Positions 58,536 to 64,000 of a stretch of DNA of 64,000 nt are shown piece after piece; position 1 is the stretch's first letter; each line of letters begins with the position of its first letter. Source of the stretch: CAVZBW01 sp963773635. Lineage in GTDB: Bacteria > Actinomycetota > Acidimicrobiia > Acidimicrobiales > RAAP-2. The stretch is from the NCBI GenBank assembly GCA_963773635.1, contig CAVZBW010000005.1:1984001-2048000 (forward strand). Reading direction: 5' to 3'. Under the pieces are notes generated by a model. It saw nothing but the letters and a program-made list of their open reading frames with translations, was not told where the DNA came from and did no database searches. The position numbers and the translations under genes were made by a program.

Positions 58536-59285
58536 ATGGGTGAGCTCGCGGAGCGGGTCTCGCGGCGCTTCGTGCTGCGCTCGGGATTGGTCGCGGCCGG
58601 GGGCCTGGCCGCCGCCGGCACCCTGGCGGCGTGCGGGTCGTCGGACTCGACCTCCGGCGCCACTTCGTCGACCACCACGACCGTGCCGGTGAGGAACGGG
58701 GACGAGGCGCTCCAACGGCTCATGGCGGGCAACCGCCGCTTCGTCGAAGGGGTCCCGGTCCATCAGGGACGGGACAGCGTGAGGCGCGCCGCCGAGGCCG
58801 AGTCGCAAAGCCCGTTCGCCATCATCCTCGGGTGCGCCGACTCCCGGGTCACCCCCGAGGTCCTCTTTGACGAGGGCATCGGCGACCTGTTCCTGGTCCG
58901 GGTGGCGGGCAACACCGCCAACGATCCGATCCTCCTCGGCAGCATCGAGTACTCGGCACAGGTGCTGGGGTCGGTCCTCGTCATGGTGCTCGGGCACGAG
59001 AATTGCGGTGCGGTCAAGGCCGCGGTCAGCCGGGTAAAGGACGGCACGACCCAGCCGGGACACATCGACGCCTTTGTCGACCCGATCATCCCGGCCGTCC
59101 AAGCCGTGATCGACACCCCGGCCGACCAGATCGTGAACGCCGCGATACGGCAGAACGTCCAGCTCCAGGTCCAGGAGCTGGCGGCTTCCGAACCCCTGCT
59201 CGCTCCCCTCGTCTCCGAGGGGAAGCTCAAGGTCGTGGGCGCGGAATACCACCTGGAGAGCGGGGTCGTCGAAGTCCTCGGTTGA
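58536..59285 (+). CDS. Tat-exported lipoprotein beta-carbonic anhydrase
   Basis: A 249-residue protein. Tat motif SRRFVLRSGLVAAGGLAAAG runs into lipobox GTLAAC with lipid-accepting C33, then a Ser/Thr linker. The beta-carbonic-anhydrase domain follows: FAIILGCADSRVTPEVLFDE (zinc ligand C100, catalytic dyad D102/R104), LFLVRVAGNTANDPILLGSI, VLGHENCGAVKAAVS (zinc ligands H154 and C157). It interconverts CO2 and bicarbonate on the outer membrane face. Most beta-CAs are cytoplasmic; this one is exported folded with its metal. Confidence 0.92.
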   Translation: MGELAERVSRRFVLRSGLVAAGGLAAAGTLAACGSSDSTSGATSSTTTTVPVRNGDEALQRLMAGNRRFVEGVPVHQGRDSVRRAAEAESQSPFAIILGCADSRVTPEVLFDEGIGDLFLVRVAGNTANDPILLGSIEYSAQVLGSVLVMVLGHENCGAVKAAVSRVKDGTTQPGHIDAFVDPIIPAVQAVIDTPADQIVNAAIRQNVQLQVQELAASEPLLAPLVSEGKLKVVGAEYHLESGVVEVLG

Positions 59286-59332
59286 GGTGCGCTCCGCGGT
59301 CCCGGAACCCGGGGCCCCGGACGCGTCGCCCC

Positions 59333-59362
59333 GGCCCCGACGGTCCGGGACGCGTCGGGGCC
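59333..59362. terminator. Stem-loop between convergent genes
   Basis: GGCCCCGAC (59333-59341) and GTCGGGGCC (59354-59362) form a perfect 9 bp stem with a 12 nt loop between the convergent carbonic anhydrase and HTH genes (4 bp before the HTH stop). It is a probable bidirectional terminator. Confidence 0.7.
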
Positions 59363-59365
59363 GCC

Positions 59366-59752
59366 CTATATCGAGGAGACGTGCTTGGCGAGGGCGCGGG
59401 TGTCCGCGCCCCTCCCCTCGAGGAGCGGCTTGGTCACCTGCTTGCGCTCCTTCTTGGGCAGGGGCTCGAGGGTGACCCGCATCCCGAGGGCGGCGGCCAG
59501 CTCCGCCAGGGTGCCGAGGGTGGGATTGGCGGAGTGGAGCGAGAAGAGTCGCCGCACAGCCGCCGGATCGGCACCGATCGCCCTCGCCAGCTCGGCCTTG
59601 GACATGCCGGCCGCGGCCCGCGCGCCATCGATCTTGCCGACGAGACCGTCGATCGTGGCGGACCGGACCGATTCGCGGATCTCCCGTCGCCGGGCCTCGG
59701 GATCCACCTGATCCTCGGCCACATCGTTTGTGGGGCTTGCCGACTCGCCCAT
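59366..59752 (-). CDS. XRE-type helix-turn-helix protein (HipB-like)
   Basis: A 128-residue protein. A charged N-terminus is followed by an HTH from about residue 45: KIDGARAAAGMSKAELARAI, GADPAAVRRLFSLHSANPTL, GTLAELAAALGMRVTLEPLP, ending in a strand as in antitoxin-like regulators. No toxin partner gene is recognised on either side (the neighbour is an acyl-CoA ligase). It might be an orphan regulator. The start could equally be the preceding ATG at 59755. Confidence 0.8.
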   Translation of the reverse strand: MGESASPTNDVAEDQVDPEARRREIRESVRSATIDGLVGKIDGARAAAGMSKAELARAIGADPAAVRRLFSLHSANPTLGTLAELAAALGMRVTLEPLPKKERKQVTKPLLEGRGADTRALAKHVSSI

Positions 59753-59900
59753 CAATCCTCCATCCGTGCAGAAAATGACTGGCGCAGCCCAGCCGCAACA
59801 ACCTTACTTACAGGGATGTAACCGTACCATTAATGTTACGGTAGGGATCGGCGGTCCCGGCGGGTCCACTGCACGATCATCCTCGCCGGGCGCCCTGTGC

Positions 59901-61616
59901 TCAGCCGTCGACTCCGCTCGGTGGTGGGCGCAGCTCGGCGAATTGATCGTCTCGCCACTCGGTGGTCGTCGGCGATCCGGGCGGCCGCGACTCCTCGCGA
60001 GCGCGCAGCTCCACCCTGCGAATCTTCCCCGAGATCGTCTTTGGCAGCTCCGCGAACTCGATCCGCCGTACGCGCTGGAACGGCGCCAGCTTGTCGCGGG
60101 CGTGGCGCAAGATCGACAGCGCGGTGGCCGAGCTGGCCTCGTGACCCGGCGCGAGCGCCACGTAGGCCTTGGGCACGGCGAGGCGGATGGGATCGGGGGC
60201 GGGCACCACCGCCGCCTCCATCACCGCCGGATGCTCGATCAGGACGCTTTCGAGCTCGAAGGGACTGATCTTGTAGTCCGACGCCTTAAAGACGTCGTCG
60301 GTGCGACCGACGTAGGTGATGTACCCGTCGTCGTCCAGGGTGGCGACGTCGCCGGTGTGGTAGTAGCCGCCCGAGAGCGCCTCTGCGTTGCGATGGGGAT
60401 CGTCTCGGTAGCCGCTCATCAAGGTCAGCGGGCGTCGGGACAGGTCGAGGCAGATCTCGCCCTCCCGGGAGACCGACCCGCTGACGGGGTCCACGAGGCG
60501 GACCGGGCAGCCGGGCAGCGGACGGCCCATCGAGCCGGGCTTCAGTGGTGCACCGGGGACGTTGCCGATCGAGGCGGTCGTCTCGGTCTGGCCGTAGCCG
60601 TCTCGGATCGTGAGACCCCAGGCGCGCCGGACCTGATCGATCACCTCGGGGTTGAGCGGCTCGCCCGCGGCGACCACCTCCCGCAGGTCCCACGGTCCCC
60701 CCGAGAGGTCGGCCTGGATGAGCATCCGCCATACGGTCGGAGGTGCGCAGAACGAGGTCACGCCCTCGCCCCGCAGCTGCTCGAGGAGCCCCGCCGCCTC
60801 GAAGCGCCCGTAGTTGTAGACGACGACCGTCGCCTCGGCGTTCCACGGGGCGAAGAAGCAACTCCAGGCGTGCTTGGCCCAACCCGGCGAGCTGATGTTC
60901 ATGTGGACGTCGCCGGGCCGGAGCCCCAACCAGAACATGGTCGTGAGGTGGCCCAGCGGGTACGACACCTGGGAGTGCTCCACCAGCTTGGGGCGGCTCG
61001 TGGTGCCAGAGGTGAAGTAATAGAGCAGGGGGTCGCCCGGCGAGGTGCCCGGATGGTCCAGGGGGGCGGCGTCGACCCCGTCCGCCTCGTCGAGACCGAG
61101 CCAATCGGCCGGGCCGGCGCCCACGCGGAGCCGTCCGTAGTCGCCGGGAACCTCCGCAAACTTCGCGAGGTCGGATCCCGCGGCGATGACGTGGCGAGCG
61201 CCCGATCGCTCGATCCGGTCCGAGAGGTCGCCGGGCCCGAGGGCGGTGGTGGTGGGAACGATGACCGCGCCGAGCTTGACGAGCGCCAGCATCGACTCCC
61301 AGAGCTCGATCTGGTTGCCCAGCATCACGAGGACGGGATGGCCACGGGCGACCCCTTGCCCGGCGAGCCATCGGGCCAAGCGGTTGGAGCGGGTGGCGAG
61401 CTCGCCGAAGGTCAGCCGCTCCGCGCTCCCGTCCGTCTGCACCACGACCAGTCCCGGTCGATCGCTCCCGGCGGCGAACGAGTCGAACCAGTCGGTCCCC
61501 CAGTTGAACCGGTCCCCGAGCTCGGGCCACCGGAAGGTCTCGACGGCCCGATCGTGCTGGCCCCGGAGTCCGAGCAGCTCGTCACGTGCCGCCCGAAATG
61601 CGGCGCCCTGCTCCAC
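59901..61616 (-). CDS. AMP-forming acyl-CoA synthetase (medium-chain/acetyl-CoA synthetase-like)
   Basis: A 571-residue adenylate-forming enzyme. ATP-binding loop LLYYFTSGTTSRPKLVEHSQ, A5 DGYGQTETTASIGNVP, A7 GGYYHTGDVATLDDDGYITY, A8 GRTDDVFKASDYKISPFELE, and A10 lysine in ELPKTISGKIRRVEL. The WPELGDRFNWGTDWFDSFAA N-terminus is characteristic of the MACS/acetoacetyl-type subgroup. It activates a medium or branched carboxylic acid with ATP and CoA. Encoded upstream of modC in the same direction but with a 50 bp gap, so probably not part of the mod operon. Confidence 0.92.
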   Translation of the reverse strand: MEQGAAFRAARDELLGLRGQHDRAVETFRWPELGDRFNWGTDWFDSFAAGSDRPGLVVVQTDGSAERLTFGELATRSNRLARWLAGQGVARGHPVLVMLGNQIELWESMLALVKLGAVIVPTTTALGPGDLSDRIERSGARHVIAAGSDLAKFAEVPGDYGRLRVGAGPADWLGLDEADGVDAAPLDHPGTSPGDPLLYYFTSGTTSRPKLVEHSQVSYPLGHLTTMFWLGLRPGDVHMNISSPGWAKHAWSCFFAPWNAEATVVVYNYGRFEAAGLLEQLRGEGVTSFCAPPTVWRMLIQADLSGGPWDLREVVAAGEPLNPEVIDQVRRAWGLTIRDGYGQTETTASIGNVPGAPLKPGSMGRPLPGCPVRLVDPVSGSVSREGEICLDLSRRPLTLMSGYRDDPHRNAEALSGGYYHTGDVATLDDDGYITYVGRTDDVFKASDYKISPFELESVLIEHPAVMEAAVVPAPDPIRLAVPKAYVALAPGHEASSATALSILRHARDKLAPFQRVRRIEFAELPKTISGKIRRVELRAREESRPPGSPTTTEWRDDQFAELRPPPSGVDG

Positions 61617-61666
61617 AGCCCACCTCCCACCCGGGAGTGCCCCGGGACCCCAGACGGCCAGCGATG

Positions 61667-62773
61667 TTAGACGCCGTCCGCGCTCCCATCCTCGCCGTCG
61701 CCCGTGTCGCCGTGCGCCCCTCCGGCCGGGTAGGTCGTGATCTGCGTCGCCTTCACCGATGCCCAGACCGGCGAGCCGTCCGTCAGCCGCAGCTCCGCCA
61801 GGGCCACCGCCGTGATCTCCGCCGCGATGCGGATGGGATCGCCGAGCAGCACCCGCGCCCGGTCACCCATGAGATGGACCTCCGCCACCCGGGTCTCCCA
61901 CGCGTTGCGCGGGCTGCCGCCGGGCCGCTCCAAGTAGAGCGCGATGTCGTTGGGGGTGACGACCGCGAACAGGTCGCCGCTCACCGGCGAGGCGGTCTCG
62001 AGCGTGGACCCGTCGGGCAGGACGAGGAGCCGGTCCCGGCCTTGGCCCCGCAGGAGGTTGAGCCCCATCAGCTCCGCGATGTACCTCGTCCGGGGGCGGG
62101 ACGTCACGTCCCGCATCGTGCCCTGCTGCACCAGCCGGCCCGCCTCGATGATGACGAGCCGGTCCGCGATCGCGGCGGCGTCGAGCGGGTCGTGGGTCAC
62201 CATGACGCACGACCCGTCGAACTCGCCCAGATGCCGGCGCAGCTCGTGACGCACGGATCCGCGGGTCCCGACGTCGAGGGCCGCCATGGGCTCGTCGAGC
62301 AGCAACAGGCGCGGCTCGGTGGCCAAGGCCCGTGCCAGCGCCACCCGTTGGGCCTGGCCCCCCGAGAGCTGCCGGGGCCTGGACTGCGCCTTGTCCTCGA
62401 GGCCCATGCGCCCGAGCCACGCCGTCGCTCGCCGGTTGGCCTCGGCCTTGGACGCTCCCCTGCTCCGCGGCCCGAAGCCGACGTTGGCCAAGGCCGTCAT
62501 GTGGGGGAACAGCAGGTAGTCCTGGAAGAGCATCCCGCACGGCCTGCCCTCGGGGGGGACGAGGACCTTGGCATCGGGGTCGTCGAGCACGGTGCCGTCG
62601 AGCGCGATCCTTCCCCCGGAGATCGGCAGGAGCCCGGCGAGGGCCCGCAGGAGCGTCGACTTCCCGCTCCCGTTGGGTCCGAGCACGGCCACCACCTCCC
62701 CGTCGGCCACCTCGAGATGGAGGCTCAGCCGGAAGCTCCCGAGGGCCAGGCGGACGTCTCCGTCGAGGCTCAC
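61667..62773 (-). CDS. modC: Molybdate ABC transporter ATP-binding protein
   Basis: A 368-residue ABC ATPase. It starts at the GTG overlapping the modB stop (GTGA). Walker A GPNGSGKST (32-40), Q-loop MLFQDYLLFPHMTALANVGF, signature LSGGQAQRVALARAL, Walker B LLLLDEPMAALD, H-loop VMVTHDPLDAAAIADRL. The C-terminal about 120 residues form a TOBE/MOP-type domain (RVAEVHLMGDRARVLLGDPI, DGSPVWASVKATQITTYPA) that may bind oxyanions. It powers uptake of molybdate or tungstate. Confidence 0.92.
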   Translation of the reverse strand: MSLDGDVRLALGSFRLSLHLEVADGEVVAVLGPNGSGKSTLLRALAGLLPISGGRIALDGTVLDDPDAKVLVPPEGRPCGMLFQDYLLFPHMTALANVGFGPRSRGASKAEANRRATAWLGRMGLEDKAQSRPRQLSGGQAQRVALARALATEPRLLLLDEPMAALDVGTRGSVRHELRRHLGEFDGSCVMVTHDPLDAAAIADRLVIIEAGRLVQQGTMRDVTSRPRTRYIAELMGLNLLRGQGRDRLLVLPDGSTLETASPVSGDLFAVVTPNDIALYLERPGGSPRNAWETRVAEVHLMGDRARVLLGDPIRIAAEITAVALAELRLTDGSPVWASVKATQITTYPAGGAHGDTGDGEDGSADGV

Positions 62774-63576
62774 GAGTTGGAGGCGCCGAGCCAGCGGCCC
62801 CGCAGCGACACGAGGACGATGATGGAGACGGCCAGGAGCGCCAGGGAGAGCGCGATGGCCACGTGCTCGTTCGCCTGCAACTCGAGATAGATGGCCAGCG
62901 GGAGGGTCTGCGTGCGGCCCTGGATGTTGCCGGCGAACGTGATGGTGGCACCAAACTCGCCGAGGGCGCGGGCCCACGTGAGGGCGGCCCCCGCCACGAG
63001 GGACGGCCCGATCATCGGGAGCGTCACCCTCCGAAAGGTCGTCCACCGGCCGGCCCCGAGGTTGGCCGCCGCCTCCTCGTAGCGCCGGTCCATCTGCCGC
63101 AGCGCCGCCTCGACCGTGATGATGAGGAACGGCATCGCGACGAAGGTCTCGGCGATCACGGTGCCCGACGTGTGGAAGGTGAACTGGATCCCGAACCAGT
63201 CGTAGAGGAGACCGCCCACCAGTCCCGTGCGGCCGAACGCGAGGAGCAGCGCCACGCCCCCGACCACGGGCGGCAGCACCATCGGGAGCGTGGTCAGCGC
63301 GCGGACGAAGCTGCGACCCGGCAGCTCGGTGCGCGCCAGCACCCATGCGAGGGGCACGCCGAAGGCCAGCGAGAGCCCGGTCGCCCAGAGCGAGCAGACG
63401 AGCGAGAGCTTGAGCGCGTCGACCGCCACGGGGTTGGTGAGGTCCGACCAGAGGGTGCTCCACGAGGCCTGGGTGAGTAGCCCGATGAGGGGGATGGCGA
63501 GGAAGGCCACGGTGATCGTGGCCACGGCCACGACGAAGACCGGGGGCCGCCTCCGCCGGATCGTCGGGTGCTGCAC
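62770..63576 (-). CDS. modB: Molybdate ABC transporter permease
   Basis: A 268-residue permease with five to six hydrophobic segments (VFVVAVATITVAFLAIPLIG, LPMVLPPVVGGVALLLAFGR, VAIALSLALLAVSIIVLVSL). It shows the coupling-helix EAA motif in EEAAANLGAGRWTTFRRVTL then PMIGPS, and GEFGATITFAGNIQGRTQTL, the hallmark of ModB/CysT-type permeases. Six bases separate its start from the modA stop and it overlaps modC by 4 bp, so modA-modB-modC is one operon. Confidence 0.93.
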   Translation of the reverse strand: MQHPTIRRRRPPVFVVAVATITVAFLAIPLIGLLTQASWSTLWSDLTNPVAVDALKLSLVCSLWATGLSLAFGVPLAWVLARTELPGRSFVRALTTLPMVLPPVVGGVALLLAFGRTGLVGGLLYDWFGIQFTFHTSGTVIAETFVAMPFLIITVEAALRQMDRRYEEAAANLGAGRWTTFRRVTLPMIGPSLVAGAALTWARALGEFGATITFAGNIQGRTQTLPLAIYLELQANEHVAIALSLALLAVSIIVLVSLRGRWLGASNS

Positions 63577-63582
63577 GGTCGC

Positions 63583-64000
63583 TCAGCTGGCGGGGAGGAA
63601 GCCCGCCTGCCGCAGCGCCTTTTGCCCCGTCGGGCCGAGCACGTACTGGATCCATGCGTTGGCCAAGGAGGCGTTGCTCGTGCTCTTGACCACGGCGATC
63701 GGGTAGCTCGTGATGACGTTCTGCGACGACTTGATGGGGACCGCCTCCCCCGAGCTGCCCACGGTCATGGCGTCCGTGACGTAGACGATGCCGGCGTCCG
63801 CGTCACCGGTGGTCACCGCCTGGAGAGTGGCCTTGACGTCGGGGCCGAGAGTGACCTTGGAGGCCGGGATCGTCACGTTGGCCTTGCTCAGCGCCTCGCG
63901 GGCCGTCAACCCGCACGGCGCGGTCGTGACGCACAGCGAGACCACGCTCGCCTTGTTCAAGTCGGCGAGGGAGTGGATGCCGAGCGGGTTGCCCGGCTTG
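63583..64000 (-). CDS. modA: Molybdate-binding periplasmic/lipoprotein component (partial)
   Basis: The C-terminal about 138 residues of a ModA-like solute-binding protein: GIHSLADLNKASVVSLCVTT, CGLTAREALSKANVTI, DVKATLQAVTTGDADAGIVY with the Asp/Tyr anion-site region VTDAMTVG, SSQNVITSYPIAVVKST and WIQYVLGPTGQKALRQAGFL. The 5' end, including the signal peptide, lies outside the window. Being upstream of modB in the same direction, it is the first visible gene of the operon. Confidence 0.88.
   Translation of the reverse strand, partial: KPGNPLGIHSLADLNKASVVSLCVTTAPCGLTAREALSKANVTIPASKVTLGPDVKATLQAVTTGDADAGIVYVTDAMTVGSSGEAVPIKSSQNVITSYPIAVVKSTSNASLANAWIQYVLGPTGQKALRQAGFLPAS

Noticed and set aside
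59366..59752. Antitoxin of a toxin-antitoxin pair
   Set aside because: The HTH fits HipB/HigA-type proteins, but no toxin-like small gene is adjacent on either side.
1..64000. CRISPR array
   Set aside because: No set of short direct repeats with regular spacers was seen; the only tandem array is the 18 bp repeat at 56310, which has no spacers.

Overview
This 64 kb window comes from a high-G+C bacterium that looks like an actinobacterium, possibly from the Acidimicrobiia or a related deep class. The signs are a leaderless-looking gene under a Gram-positive/mycobacterial-type LexA box, a RodA plus class B PBP pair, many CaiB/BaiF, SDR and F420-type luciferase-like genes, paired citrate synthases of which one carries a DNA-binding head, and pervasive GTG starts. 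The class assignment is inference; there is no rRNA or ribosomal protein gene here to settle it. Both ends cut through genes (a citrate synthase at the left, modA at the right).

Layout. (1) 1-5.9 kb: a divergent citrate synthase pair around a palindromic spacer, then a two-gene operon of a MurG/MGDG-synthase-like glycosyltransferase and an HpnJ-like radical SAM protein (hopanoid side-chain chemistry), then a GNAT acetyltransferase. (2) 6.0-23.3 kb: an accessory island. It starts at a complete tRNA-Lys(UUU) followed by a dead tyrosine integrase, and ends at a degenerate, internally deleted second copy of the same tRNA. Inside are scattered small genes (DUF1684, an NAD(P)-binding epimerase-like protein, a PRC-barrel protein, a LexA-boxed gene) and a graveyard of nested mobile elements. 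A 2.83 kb IS1595-type transposon, with terminal inverted repeats and a decayed target duplication, splits an AAA-type regulator gene. There is also an IS21 element (istA broken, istB intact), a deleted rve-type transposase, an ISL3 scrap and a second rve scrap. The right part of the island carries a CCAEP-tail-like radical SAM protein (here ending CCSEP), an ATP-grasp enzyme and an NfuA-like Fe-S carrier.

(3) 23.6-28.4 kb: a Tat-exported small protein followed by a DUF4331 gene with one frameshift, a fatty-acid desaturase and DUF5996. (4) 28.4-36.1 kb: an acyl-CoA/xenobiotic-type catabolic cluster (crotonase, two CaiB/BaiF proteins of which one is a tandem fusion, nitroreductase, SDR, luciferase-like monooxygenase, SnoaL-like protein). 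(5) 36.1-41.3 kb: cell-wall elongation pair PBP2/RodA (the PBP frame is broken at two homopolymer runs) and an ECF sigma factor with a translationally coupled membrane protein. (6) 41.8-59.8 kb: dienelactone hydrolase, a putative TetR-like regulator, two secreted glycosidase-like proteins (one endoglycoceramidase-like), a 51-residue peptide with a double-glycine leader-like motif, FMN-dependent glutamate-synthase-like protein, cytochrome P450, OsmC, two paralogous small CxxC proteins, a stand-alone cyclic-nucleotide-binding domain, methyltransferase, glutamate decarboxylase, a Tat-exported sulfatase and a Tat-exported lipoprotein carbonic anhydrase. (7) 59.9-64 kb: an AMP-forming acyl-CoA synthetase and modA-modB-modC for molybdate uptake.

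The most interesting points are the bounded, heavily decayed island between the tRNA-Lys and its pseudo-copy, the SOS-controlled gene of unknown function with the LexA box lying exactly in its promoter spacer, the HpnJ-glycosyltransferase operon, and the radical SAM/ATP-grasp/NfuA group.
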